NCBI GenBank assembly: GCA_021772025.1
Contig: JAETNT010000012.1
Location: 22,171 to 86,170, forward strand
Length of the DNA: 64,000 bases
From: Enterocloster bolteae
GTDB lineage: Bacteria; Bacillota; Clostridia; Lachnospirales; Lachnospiraceae
Direction: 5' to 3'
Shown here piece by piece: positions 47,323 to 57,000 of this stretch. Every line of letters begins with the position of its first letter. The first letter of the stretch is position 1. Both the position numbers and the translations under genes were made by a program. Under the pieces are notes generated by a model. The model saw only the letters and a program-made list of their open reading frames with translations. It was not told the origin of the DNA and searched no databases.

Positions 47323-47778
47323 ATGGTTAAGCTGATAAAGGAAGAATTTGCTGTCATTGGAAAAGAGGGTTCAACATTAGACGGCGAAGGATTTATTCAG
47401 AAATTGTGGAATGATGCAAATGGTCATTTTAGTGAAGTAGCACATCTGGCAAAGAAAGACGCAAACGGGGGGATTGTGGGAATATGGGGCGCTATGTCTG
47501 ATATTTCTCACTCATTTAAACCGTGGGAAGATGGCTTTCGCAAAGGTTTGTATCTGGCAGGAGTGGAATGTGTTGATAATGCGGAAGCGCCTGAGGGATG
47601 GACAAAATGGACAATACCAGGTTATGAGTATATAGTTGTTGAAAACCATAAGGGAGCGTTTGAAGAAACCATTGGACAAATAAATGAGGAGGGTAATTCT
47701 CTGGTTGGAGCAGTTCACGATTATACCGACCCGGAAACAGGAAAGGGATATCTGTATTTTCCGATAAGAGAAGTTTAA
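47323..47778 (+). CDS. GyrI-like small-molecule-binding protein
   Basis: 151 residues. It matches the effector-binding fold of AraC-type regulators and GyrI without a DNA-binding domain: MVKLIKEEFAVIGKEGS, GIWGAMSDIS, WTKWTIPGYEYIVVE, and a final YLYFPI. These stand-alone proteins bind or hydrolyse hydrophobic cations and toxins. ATG 47323 with GGAG 10 bases upstream. It follows the DUF1801 gene by 55 bases, possibly as a stress pair. Confidence 0.8.
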   Translation: MVKLIKEEFAVIGKEGSTLDGEGFIQKLWNDANGHFSEVAHLAKKDANGGIVGIWGAMSDISHSFKPWEDGFRKGLYLAGVECVDNAEAPEGWTKWTIPGYEYIVVENHKGAFEETIGQINEEGNSLVGAVHDYTDPETGKGYLYFPIREV

Positions 47779-47896
47779 AAAATCCCGGTGTGTATGGCTG
47801 ATATTAAAATGGAATGATGAAAAAGGAACGGGCCATAAAACAAAAGATAGTTGGCCTGCTTGATAAAAAATAAGAAAATATAGGGAGGTTTGAATT

Positions 47897-48529
47897 ATGA
47901 ATATTCTTTGCTTTGGAGATTCTAATACATTTGGCTCGAATCCGGAAGGCGGCCGCTATCCGAGGGAAATCCGGTGGCCCGGTCGGCTTCAGATTTTACT
48001 TGGAAGTGATGATTATGTGATTGAGGAAGGAATGGGAGGACGGACTACTGTCTGGGACGATCCTCTTGAACCCAACCGTAATGGTTTATCTGCGTTACCG
48101 ATTGCGCTGCAAAGTCATAAACCATTAGATTTGGTGATTTTGAGTCTCGGTACGAATGACTGTAAAAGTCATTTGAATGCATCTGCCAGAGTCATTGCCA
48201 AGGGAATGGAAAGACTCTGTGATTTTGTCAAAACTTTTCCATATCAGGAAGGATATACGATTCCGAAACTCTTGATTATCTCCCCAATTCTTATGGGTGA
48301 TGATATGGAACAGTGCATTTTTTCGGGTATTGACAGTTCTTCAGCGGAAAAAGTATCAACACTGGCCCCGCTTTATGAAAAGGTCGCTCATCAGTATGAT
48401 GCCTTGTTTCTGGATGCTGCAAAAATTGCCGCTCCCGGTTGTGATAAAATTCATATGACAGCTGAAAGTCATTTGGCGTTGGCTGATGCTTTGTCTAAGA
48501 TAATTAAAACTTGGAAACAGGCCGTGTAA
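47897..48529 (+). CDS. SGNH/GDSL hydrolase
   Basis: 210 residues. Block I is CFGDSNTFG (catalytic Ser9 approximately), block II glycine in EEGMGGRTTV, block III GTNDCK, and block V with Asp and His in DKIHMTAESH. It is similar to arylesterase/acyl-CoA thioesterase members of the family. No signal peptide, so cytoplasmic. The substrate is unknown. AGGGAGG precedes the start by about 8 bases. Confidence 0.88.
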   Translation: MNILCFGDSNTFGSNPEGGRYPREIRWPGRLQILLGSDDYVIEEGMGGRTTVWDDPLEPNRNGLSALPIALQSHKPLDLVILSLGTNDCKSHLNASARVIAKGMERLCDFVKTFPYQEGYTIPKLLIISPILMGDDMEQCIFSGIDSSSAEKVSTLAPLYEKVAHQYDALFLDAAKIAAPGCDKIHMTAESHLALADALSKIIKTWKQAV

Positions 48530-48540
48530 GGAGAAACATT

Positions 48541-48845
48541 GGTGAGAAGGGCGGCATTGCAAAAGATTATTTGCAGGAAAGAGGATTGAAGATTTTGAAT
48601 AATCTTGTATCCGGTTATTTTGATTTTGCCAAGGTTCAGACAATTCAGCGTTGTCCCAGGTACATGACCGATTATGTGGAGCAGTTAGATAATATCCTTC
48701 ATGCGGCCGGTGAGGAAGTGCTGACTCATGCAGGAAGAATCAGCCATGCACAGGCAATAGAAAAGCCCGGGCAGAGTATAAACGCTATCAAGCACAAACG
48801 CTTTCCCCTGTGGAAGAAAGAGAACTTTATGAAATCAAGCAATAG
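48541..48845 (+). pseudogene. RhuM-family C-terminal fragment, truncated and frameshifted
   Basis: In frame 1 it reads AKDYLQERGLKILNNLVSG, YFDFAKVQTIQRCPRYMTDY and LTHAGRISHAQAIEK, the C-terminal part of virulence RhuM proteins (about 340 residues when whole). At 48763 the frame shifts; the next frame continues ARAEYKRYQAQTLSPVEE and ends with TAG at 48843. Restoring one A in the AAAA run would join them. The N-terminal two thirds are missing. The left end abuts the SGNH stop. Confidence 0.75.
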
Positions 48846-49017
48846 AGATGATGGCTGGTTAACTGGAAGACTATATTCCAACAGAGAAGATAAAAGGGTA
48901 ATTATCAAGAGACCCCGAAGTGGGTTTGGCTATACAATGAATTTAGGAAATAAGTGGACATGGATATTTAATATTATTTTTGTAATTATTATAGTTATAT
49001 TAGTCAGTGTTTTTTAA
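48829..49017 (+). CDS. Small DUF5808-like membrane protein or fragment
   Basis: From ATG 48829 there are 62 residues: a segment resembling DUF5808 (DDGWLTGRLYSNREDKRVI, then RSGFGYTMNLGN) followed by one membrane segment (about 44-61). DUF5808 usually forms the C-terminal part of longer membrane proteins, so this may be a remnant; it overlaps the end of the RhuM fragment by 17 bases in another frame. Confidence 0.45.
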   Translation: MKSSNRDDGWLTGRLYSNREDKRVIIKRPRSGFGYTMNLGNKWTWIFNIIFVIIIVILVSVF

Positions 49018-49111
49018 ACAACTTCTGAAAAGCTGAAGCGATTAAAAAATGGAGCAGCCCCACGCCTAGTATACATATTAAAGAAAGGCATAAATATCAA
49101 ATGGTTATCGA

Positions 49112-49229
49112 TTTGAAGAGAGAATAGATGAAAACAGTCAATGTTGTTGCAGCGGTTATTTGTGATTCGTTTTGAAGAGAGAATAGATGAAAACAGTCAA
49201 TGTTGTTGCAGCGGTTATTTGTGATTCGT
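49112..49229 (+). repeat. Perfect 59-bp tandem duplication at a Nudix gene start
   Basis: 49112-49170 and 49171-49229 are identical. Each unit holds the ribosome-site region, the ATG and the first 14 codons of the MutT-like gene. The first copy gives a 15-codon ORF (MKTVNVVAAVICDSF, 49128-49175) that stops inside the second copy, 11 bases before the real start. Confidence 0.92.
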
Positions 49230-49588
49230 TACAGGAAAAGAAATCAATATTTGCTACAGCCAGGGGCTATGGTGAATTTAAGGGACAGTGGGAGTTCCCT
49301 GGCGGAAAGATTGAAGAAGGCGAGACACCACAGCAGGCGCTGGTGAGAGAAATACAGGAAGAGCTGGATACCAAGATTACCGTCGGTGATCTGATTGGGA
49401 CTATCGAATATGACTATCCGACATTCCATCTTTCGATGGATTGCTTCTGGTGCGAGGTGATTGATGGGGAGTTAAAGCTTCTGGAGGCCGGGGACGCTAA
49501 GTGGCTATCAAAAGATACTCTTTACAGCGTTCAGTGGCTTCCGGCGGATGTAACCCTTATCAAGGAGATTGAGAAGCAAATGAAATAA
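49187..49588 (+). CDS. MutT-like Nudix hydrolase
   Basis: 133 residues. The Nudix box is GGKIEEGETPQQALVREIQEELD (residues about 38-60; G, E, REIQEEL all present). The N-terminus MKTVNVVAAVICDS and length match (deoxy)nucleoside triphosphate pyrophosphohydrolases that clean 8-oxo-dGTP or related nucleotides. The start lies in the second copy of a 59-bp tandem duplication, so two identical start regions precede the gene; only the second is in frame. Confidence 0.88.
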   Translation: MKTVNVVAAVICDSLQEKKSIFATARGYGEFKGQWEFPGGKIEEGETPQQALVREIQEELDTKITVGDLIGTIEYDYPTFHLSMDCFWCEVIDGELKLLEAGDAKWLSKDTLYSVQWLPADVTLIKEIEKQMK

Positions 49589-49603
49589 AGAAAAAGTCTT
49601 TTT

Positions 49604-49774
49604 TCAGAGCTCCTTTTTAATCAAGTTTTCGCCCCTTCGTTTGTTCAAGACATAGAGAGAACGTGCATAGTATTTGTTGCCCGAGGACAGCCTTACAGCA
49701 ACTTTAATCTATTCATTGTCAATGATGAAATTTTTTACATACTTGATGTTTTCTGAAACACTACCAACTTTCAT
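49604..49774 (-). pseudogene. PBECR3-like phage nuclease fragment with in-frame stop
   Basis: Minus-strand reading gives KVGSVSENIKYVKNFIIDNE, an amber stop, then IKVAVRLSSGNKYYARSLYV and LNKRRGENLIKK. This matches the end of the PBECR3 (phage-Barnase-EndoU-ColicinE5-RelE-like) nuclease domain as I recall it; the stop replaces an expected tyrosine. The N-terminal part is missing. It overlaps the XRE fragment by ATGA, suggesting a former two-gene unit. Confidence 0.55.
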
Positions 49775-49869
49775 CTGTAAACTTCCAGGTTGTCGGTTCT
49801 GCCCAGCAGGTAGTCCACGGAGCAGTTGAGGTAGGCGGCGATTTTGGTTAAAGTTTCTGCACGAGCCAT
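49771..49869 (-). pseudogene. XRE-family HTH regulator C-terminal fragment
   Basis: 32 codons on the minus strand: ARAETLTKIAAYLNCSVDY then LLGRTDN, the characteristic end of a Cro/CI-type HTH where helix 4-5 follows the recognition helix. The N-terminal half with the recognition helix is absent. Confidence 0.65.
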
Positions 49870-49919
49870 TAGTGATTTAAGAATAAAATGAAAATAAATT
49901 ATCGGTTTGGAGACCAAAG

Positions 49920-50330
49920 ATGAACACAATTATGGAATTAATGTTGAAAATAAACGATTGGAGTATACAATTTTTCTATCACAAAGATACAAACACATTT
50001 GACAGATATTCAGTATCTGAAATTCAATTGCAAAATCTTGATATGGATGCAAAACTGCCCATGAAAGATGAAAACAATTTCCGATTCCTTACATACGATG
50101 ACATTGCTCATAAAGATATAATGAGATTTTTTGTAAAAGAATGTGTGGATGATAAAGAAATACGAAAATATTTGTTCAATATTCTTAGAAGGACTAATTT
50201 TGTTGATTGCTTTATTGAAGGGCTGCACAAAGTAAATCTATATGATGAATTTGAAATGATATGCGGAGATATCTATGAACAAATGCTTTTAGATTGGGCA
50301 AAGAAAAATGGATTGAAATTTGATTGCTAA
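49920..50330 (+). CDS. UPF0158-like protein
   Basis: 136 residues. The second half (FLTYDDIAHKDIMRFFVKEC, ILRRTNFVDCFIEGLHKVNL, MLLDWAKKNGLKF) resembles UPF0158 proteins, which are small acidic proteins of unknown function found often near phage or mobile genes. No strong ribosome site before ATG 49920 (TGGAGACCAAAG is the best). AT-rich compared with the core genes; likely part of the accessory region. Confidence 0.6.
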   Translation: MNTIMELMLKINDWSIQFFYHKDTNTFDRYSVSEIQLQNLDMDAKLPMKDENNFRFLTYDDIAHKDIMRFFVKECVDDKEIRKYLFNILRRTNFVDCFIEGLHKVNLYDEFEMICGDIYEQMLLDWAKKNGLKFDC

Positions 50331-50374
50331 ATATAGGCCGCAATGATTTCCTGTAAAGCAATTAAGTAGAAATG

Positions 50375-50404
50375 CAGTCTGGACGTTCTGTCCAGGCTGT
50401 TTTT
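50375..50404 (+). terminator. Terminator before the hsd operon
   Basis: CAGTCTGGAC (50375-50384) pairs with GTCCAGGCTG (50390-50399, one wobble), followed by TTTTT. Confidence 0.85.
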
Positions 50405-50515
50405 GGGACTTTTTGAAGTTCTCTATTTTGTGATTTGATTTGTCTTTTTTGAGCTTACACAGTATAATAAAAAATAGGAATTTATTCTTGGTGATATAAA
50501 CGGAGGAAAAGCCGT

Positions 50516-52048
50516 ATGATTACAGGCTCGATAAAAAATAAAATAGATAAAATTTGGACGGACATCTGGGCGGGCGGTATCACAAACCCTTTGACAGTGA
50601 TTGAGCAGCTGACCTATCTGATGTTCGTCCGTTCTTTAGATGAAAAAGAACTGGAAGCAGAAGAATTTGAAAATATGACCGGCGAGAAAATGGATAAAAT
50701 TTTCCCTCAGTCTGTTGTTGGGCAGTCTATGCGCTGGAGCAAATTCAAAAACAATGATCCGCGAGATATTTATGATGTTATTGCCCAGCGGGTATTCCCT
50801 GCCATTAAGAACATGAGACATGGCCGTCTGCCGGACTTTACCGAACAAGGAGAACTGATGGAAGTTGCTGGCGATTCTGGAAATGATGAGCAAAACAATA
50901 CGGCATTTGCCCGGTATATGGGAGATGCCATGTTCCTGATTCCCACGCCCCAGGTGCTGCAAAAAATTATTACCGGTTTGGATGATTTGTATGAACACGA
51001 TATAGCTGATCTGGATATGCAGGGGGACTTGTATGAATACATGCTGGGGAAACTGGCAACTGCCGGCCAGAATGGCCAATTCCGAACCCCCAGGCATATC
51101 CGGGAAATGATGGTAGAGCTTTTACGGCCTGCTCCGGACGACATGATCTGCGACCCGGCCTGCGGTACGGCCGGATTTCTGGTATCCGCTTCAGAGTATA
51201 TCCGCAGAAACTACGAAGATACTATGACTGCGGAACAATGGGAGCATTTTGCCGGGGATGCTTTTACCGGATTTGATACCGACCGTACCATGCTGCGTAT
51301 TTCCGCCATGAACCTGATGCTGCACTCTATCAGCCACCCGGAAATTGACTATAATGACAGTGTTTCCAAGCAAAACCAGATCAGCGACAAATTTACCATG
51401 TGTCTGGCAAATCCGCCATTTAAAGGGACTGTGGATGCCGAGAGTATTCACGATAATCTGAAGGCTGTGACCAACACGAAAAAGACCGAACTGCTGTTTT
51501 TAGCGCTGTTTCTGCGGATGCTGAAAAAGGGCGGTCAGTGTGCCTGCATTGTGCCGGACGGCGTGCTGTTTGGCTCATCCAAGGCACATAAAGCCATCCG
51601 CAAGGAGCTGGTGGAGAATCACCAGCTGCGGGCAGTGATCTCTATGCCGTCTGGCGTGTTTAAACCTTACGCCGGCGTTTCCACAGCAGTACTGGTGTTT
51701 ACTAAAACCGGCGCAGGCGGTACAGAAAATGTGTGGTTCTACGACATGAAAGCCGACGGTTTAAGCTTGGATGACAAGCGCAGCGAGGTCGCAGAAAATG
51801 ATATTCCCGACATTATCAGCCGGTTCCACAATTTAGAGCAGGAAAGCGGCCGCCAGCGCACGGAACAAAGCTTTTTTGTACCGAAACAGGAGATTGCAGA
51901 CAATGATTATGATCTGTCAATCAACAAGTATAAAAAAGTGGAGTATGTGCCGGTAGAGTATCCGTCCACTACTGAGATCATGGCAGACCTGCATGAGCTG
52001 GAAATGGAAATTACGGCAGGGCTGGCAGAATTGGAGGAGATGCTGTGA
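50516..52048 (+). CDS. hsdM: Type I restriction-modification DNA methyltransferase subunit
   Basis: 510 residues. An N-terminal helical HsdM_N domain (1-150) precedes the N6-adenine methyltransferase fold with DPACGTAGFLVSA (motif I, residues about 205-217) and the catalytic NPPFKG (motif IV, near residue 300). The C-terminal helical arm contacts HsdS. It methylates the recognition site as M2S and is needed for restriction. GGAGG precedes the start. The stop overlaps the hsdS start as TGATG. Confidence 0.96.
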   Translation: MITGSIKNKIDKIWTDIWAGGITNPLTVIEQLTYLMFVRSLDEKELEAEEFENMTGEKMDKIFPQSVVGQSMRWSKFKNNDPRDIYDVIAQRVFPAIKNMRHGRLPDFTEQGELMEVAGDSGNDEQNNTAFARYMGDAMFLIPTPQVLQKIITGLDDLYEHDIADLDMQGDLYEYMLGKLATAGQNGQFRTPRHIREMMVELLRPAPDDMICDPACGTAGFLVSASEYIRRNYEDTMTAEQWEHFAGDAFTGFDTDRTMLRISAMNLMLHSISHPEIDYNDSVSKQNQISDKFTMCLANPPFKGTVDAESIHDNLKAVTNTKKTELLFLALFLRMLKKGGQCACIVPDGVLFGSSKAHKAIRKELVENHQLRAVISMPSGVFKPYAGVSTAVLVFTKTGAGGTENVWFYDMKADGLSLDDKRSEVAENDIPDIISRFHNLEQESGRQRTEQSFFVPKQEIADNDYDLSINKYKKVEYVPVEYPSTTEIMADLHELEMEITAGLAELEEML

Positions 52049-53244
52049 TGGCGAGATTGGGGGATGTTTTCAAACTTCAAATTACTGGCGAATGGGGAAA
52101 CGAATGTGCCAAGGATGAAGCAGGGACAAAAGTATTGCGGACTACCAATTTTACATCTGAAGGTATCATCAATTATAGTGATGTTGTTGTACGTAGTATC
52201 AGCGAAGACAAAATTGAAAAGAAAAAGCTATACTATGGCGATATTATTCTTGAAAAATCAGGTGGAACCGAAAAAACGCCGGTTGGCCGTGTAGTATTTT
52301 GCGATGAATCTATCCAAAATGACACATATTTATGCAATAATTTTACCCAAGTAATGAGAGTAAATCAAATGATGGCTGTACCAAAATATGTGTTTTATTT
52401 CATGTGGAATCTTCATTATTCCGGAAAAACGGATTTGCTGCAAAATAAAACAACAGGTATCCGAAATCTACAATTAAAATCATACTTAAAAGAAAACTTT
52501 CCGCTTCCACTTCTTAACGAACAGTACAAAATAGTGGCGGTGCTGGACAAAGTCAGCGACCTGATTCTCAAACGCTGTAACCAGCTGGATAAGTTGAATG
52601 AATTAGTGAGCTCTCGATTCGTGGAGATGTTTGGGGATCCCAAAATCAATGAAAAAGGATGGAAAACAGGTATTATATCAGATTATTATGATGTCAAAGG
52701 TGGCAAACGTATTCCTAAAGGAATGGGATATGCTGATAGAGTTACAAAACACCCATATCTTCGAGCAACAGATATGAAAAATGGAACGATTATAGAAGAG
52801 GATATTCATTATATTGATGAAGATGTATTTCAACATATAAAAAGATATACAGTTAAAGGTGGAGATGTGTACCTAACAAATGTTGGTGTAAATTTAGGTA
52901 TGGCAGGGGTTATACCTAATAAGTTTGATGGCGCTAATTTGACAGAAAATGCTGTTAAGCTTGTACCTAAAACGGAAAAAGTAATGGAGGGAATATTTTT
53001 AGCTCATTATATAAATTCATCAGGAATCCAGGACTACATTAATGAGCGAAAAATGGCAGTTGGAGTGCCTAAACTGGCTATTTTTAGGATAGAGACTATG
53101 CCATTATTACTACCTCCTAAAGGGTTACAAGATGAATTTGCTTCCTTTGTCCACCAGGCAGATAAATCAAAAATAGCAATCCGGAAGAACCTTGAGAAGC
53201 TGGTAACACTGAAAAAATCACTACTGCAGGAATATTTTGGATGA
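52048..53244 (+). CDS. hsdS: Type I restriction-modification specificity subunit
   Basis: 398 residues from ATG 52048, which shares a base with the hsdM stop. Two target-recognition domains (about 1-150 and 200-340) alternate with conserved helical spacers: LLNEQYKIVAVLDKVSDLIL and the C-terminal LLPPKGLQDEFASFV with LKKSLLQEYFG. The recognition domains are more AT-rich than hsdM/hsdR, as expected of exchanged modules. The target sequence cannot be predicted by eye. Confidence 0.92.
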   Translation: MARLGDVFKLQITGEWGNECAKDEAGTKVLRTTNFTSEGIINYSDVVVRSISEDKIEKKKLYYGDIILEKSGGTEKTPVGRVVFCDESIQNDTYLCNNFTQVMRVNQMMAVPKYVFYFMWNLHYSGKTDLLQNKTTGIRNLQLKSYLKENFPLPLLNEQYKIVAVLDKVSDLILKRCNQLDKLNELVSSRFVEMFGDPKINEKGWKTGIISDYYDVKGGKRIPKGMGYADRVTKHPYLRATDMKNGTIIEEDIHYIDEDVFQHIKRYTVKGGDVYLTNVGVNLGMAGVIPNKFDGANLTENAVKLVPKTEKVMEGIFLAHYINSSGIQDYINERKMAVGVPKLAIFRIETMPLLLPPKGLQDEFASFVHQADKSKIAIRKNLEKLVTLKKSLLQEYFG

Positions 53245-53254
53245 GGTATAAAAT

Positions 53255-54004
53255 ATGTTAGATTTCATAGGAAATAACTGGGCTAATGTCTTACTGATTA
53301 TTGTAGGAAGCTTTGCCCTTGCCACTTACATACTACAGGAGCGAAAGAAAAAGATTGATGCAGCTTCTCTCATTGTGTTGCAAATTGATGAACTGCAGGA
53401 ACGCTTAAAAGAAATTTTTACGTATATTGTGGATGGAAAATTAAATGAAACAGCTTTTTATGAATACTGATTATTGGAACCAGTATAAACATTATTTTGT
53501 TCGTAAAATGGATGCAATAAGCTATATGGCATTGAATCAGTTATATGAGTATGTATCAGAAGTTCAGGAACAACAGCTGCTAATGAAAGGTCTTCAAAAG
53601 AACTCTTTTTACATAACGCAAAATGTTCTGGCAAATATTGAATCTCAGTTTATTATTGCAGATCTTAATAATGCTTGCACAGGAGCTACAACTCCCGATA
53701 TTGTCTCTGCGATGAGAAATATGATACCTCAAAACGTTTCTAAAAAAGATAGAAAAACGCTTAATATGATGGTACAGCAAGTGATGGCACAAATCCTAAT
53801 TTTGACAGTAACCAATTTTGGGGGTTATACCAACAACAGAAAGGGCGTCTGGAATCAGTTATCAATCAAAAAGCATTAACCACATACATACCAGTTCAAA
53901 TTAGAATTAGTTTAGAAAAAATGCAAAGGAAATGTTCAATGCTTGAGGTTACAGGAACAGACGGTTATCAGATGCTTAAAAAGATTTCAAAAAGAAAGTT
54001 TTAA
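53255..54004 (+). pseudogene. Membrane/coiled-coil gene inside the hsd operon, two frameshifts
   Basis: Three frames join into one protein of about 249 residues. Part 1 (53255-53467) is a membrane anchor plus coiled coil (LDFIGNNWANVLLIIVGSFA). Part 2 (from about 53460) continues TDYWNQYKHYFVRKMDAISY and onward to MMVQQVMAQ. Part 3 (from about 53794) reads NPNFDSNQFWGLYQQQKGRLE through KISKRKF to TAA at 54004. The second shift is a lost A in the CACAAATCC context; the first is near 53460. It sits between hsdS and hsdR, 15 bases before the latter. No known domain. It is either a recent pseudogene or a sequencing artefact. Confidence 0.65.
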
Positions 54005-54019
54005 GGAAGAGATGATTTT

Positions 54020-57000
54020 ATGCCAAATTTCCAATTTTTAGAGAGCCAGAAAGAATATAAACTATTTTCCCCTGCCTGCATGGAAGCGGAAAAAATCTAC
54101 GCCTCCGCTCCCGCCATGTGTGCAGTAGGCTGCCGCAAGGCGCTGGAATTAGCGGTGAAGTGGGTCTATTCCGCGGACAAGACTATGAAAATGCCCTACA
54201 AAGATAATCTGCAATCCCTGATTCATGAGCCTACTTTTCGCTTTGCCGTAGATTACAACACCTGGGGAAAACTCCCCTTTATCATCAAGCTGGGCAATCT
54301 GGCGGTACATACGGAGCGCAGTGTACAGCAAAGCGATGCCCTTGCCTCTCTGCGGGGCTTGTTTGAGTTTATCCAGTGGATCGACTACTGCTATGGTGCT
54401 GATTACGAAGAGCGCGCCTTTGACGAAAGCCGGATACCCACGGAAAAAGTGGTGGTGGATACGAAAAAGGTCAGGGAACAGGAAGGCCTGTTAGAAGAAA
54501 AAGAGGCCGAGATCGAGGCGCTCCGCAGACAGATTGAACAGATGGCGGTTCAGTACACCGCCGAAAAGGTTCAGCATCAGCAGGAGCGTAATTTCCAGCC
54601 GGAAGACCTTTCGGAGTTTAATACCAGAAAAACCTATATTGATGTGGACTTGAAACAGACGGGCTGGAAGTTTACCGGTGCTGATGCCGACGTGCAGGAA
54701 GAATATCCGGTAAAGGACATGGCCGGCGTTGCCGGCCAGACGGGATACTGTGACTACGTCCTGTTTGGAAAAGACGGCCTGCCATTGGCTGTAATAGAAG
54801 CGAAGCGCACCAGCAAAGACCCTAATATCGGGCGAAAACAGGCGGTTTTATACGCAGATTGTCTGGAACGGAAGTTTGGCCGCCGTCCTATGATGTTTAC
54901 TACCAATGGTTTTGAAACCTATTTCTGGGATGATCAAAGCAGTCCCCAGCGAAAGGTCAGCGAGATTTTCAGCAAAGAGGCTCTGCAAAAGCTGATGAAT
55001 CGACGGTCTGAACGAATGGATTTGATGAGTATTCCCATTAATGATAAGATTACAGATCGCTATTATCAAAAAGAAGCGATCCGGGCGGTTTGCGGACAGA
55101 TTGAACAGGGATTTCGGAAACACCTGCTGGTTATGGCCACCGGAACCGGAAAGACCAGAACCGCATCCAGCCTGGCGGATGTGCTCAGCCGCGGGAAATG
55201 GGTGACAAACATTTTGTTTTTGGCCGACCGCACTGCGCTGGTAAAGCAGGCAAAGGATGATTTTAAGAACTATCTGCCGGATATGTCCCTGTGTAATTTG
55301 TGTTCCAATAAGGACGACAGGAATGCCCGCATTGTCTTTTCCACCTACCCGACAATTTTGAATGCCATTGATGATACCAAATCTAAGGATGGACGGCAGT
55401 TGTTTACTCCCACCCATTTTGACCTGATTATTATTGACGAAAGCCACCGGAGCATTTTCAAAAAATACCGGGCAATCTTTGAGTATTTCGATGCCCTGAT
55501 GGTAGGCCTTACCGCCACTCCCAAAACGGACGTTGACCGCAATACCTATGATTTTTTTGAGATGGAACACGGAGTTCCAACTTATGCCTATGATTATGAG
55601 ACAGCTGTTTATCAGGATCACGTGCTGGTGCCGTACTATAACTATGAGGTAAAAACAAAGTTTTTAGAGGAAGGCATTACCTATGAGGAGTTGTCCGACG
55701 AGGATAAGGAACGATATGAAGATGATTTTATCGAAGACGGTTCCATACCGGAGTTCATTCCATCAGAAAAGCTTAACAAGTTTGTGTTTAATGAAACTAC
55801 CGTGGACATTGTGCTTCAGGACTTGATGGAACGGGGGATCCATGTGGCTGGCGGCGATCGTCTGGGGAAAACCATTATTTTTGCTCAGAATAAGCGGCAT
55901 GCAGAATTTATTCTGGAACGCTTCAATAAACTTTATCCCCAGTATCACGGAACATTTGCTCAGCGGGTCATCTGTGACGATGCCTACGCACAGACCGTTA
56001 TCGATGATTTCAAGCAACCAGAAAAAGAGCCGCACATTGCAGTGTCAGTGGATATGATGGACACCGGTATCGACGTGCCTCAGGCGGTGAATTTGGTGTT
56101 CTTTAAGAAGGTACGATCCAAGGCTAAATTCTGGCAGATGATTGGAAGGGGTACCCGTCTGTGCAAGGGACTTGCCTGTATGGATCAGATTGACGGAGAA
56201 TACACGGACAAACGCCGTTTCCTGATTTTCGATTACTGCGGCAATTTCGAATATTTTCGTGAGCACAAAGAGGGGTATGAAGCCAGAGAGGTGAAATCTC
56301 TGTCAGAAAATATTTTTGGCAAAAAGATAAAAATTGCCATGGCCCTGCAGGAAAGCGCCTTTTCCGGGGAGGATTATCAAATATGGCGAAATGAGATTGT
56401 GGATATCTGCCATAAACAGGTTATGGATCTTAATATTGACCTGATTGCGGTAAAACTGCGGATGCAGTATGTGGATAAGTATAAAAAGCGGGAAGCTTTT
56501 GTTTCTCTTGGTGAGGGAGACAAGGGGGAGCTGTTGACCCAGATTGGGCCTCTTATCCGTTCTGGGGAGACAGATGAATTTGCGAAACGGTTTGACAATT
56601 TTATGTATGGCCTGATACTGGCTCATATGGAACAGATGCCCGCTTTTAAGCACGCGAAAAAACAGCTGTGTGATACTGCTTCTCTGCTGGAACGCAAGGC
56701 CAACATTCCTCAAGTTAAAGAAAAATTGCCAGTGATCCAGGAAATTCATACAGATGTTTTCTGGGATGCCAATGACATTTTGCTGTTTGAAAAGGTGCGG
56801 AAGGAACTGCGGGAGCTTATCAAGTTTTTGGACGAAGATGACGGAATGCAAAGACCGATTATTACCAAACTTACCGATCCAATTACTCACCAGCAAGAAG
56901 GAGTTTTGCTGGATGCAGCCTATGACTTTGAAGACTATCGCGGGAAAGTAAATCGTTATGTAAATGAACATGGAAATACGCTGGCGATTCATAAATTGAC

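Noticed and set aside
49631..49720. Inverted repeats of an insertion sequence in the gap after the MutT-like gene
   Set aside because: No matching terminal repeats or transposase were found; the gap is explained by the XRE and PBECR3-like fragments.
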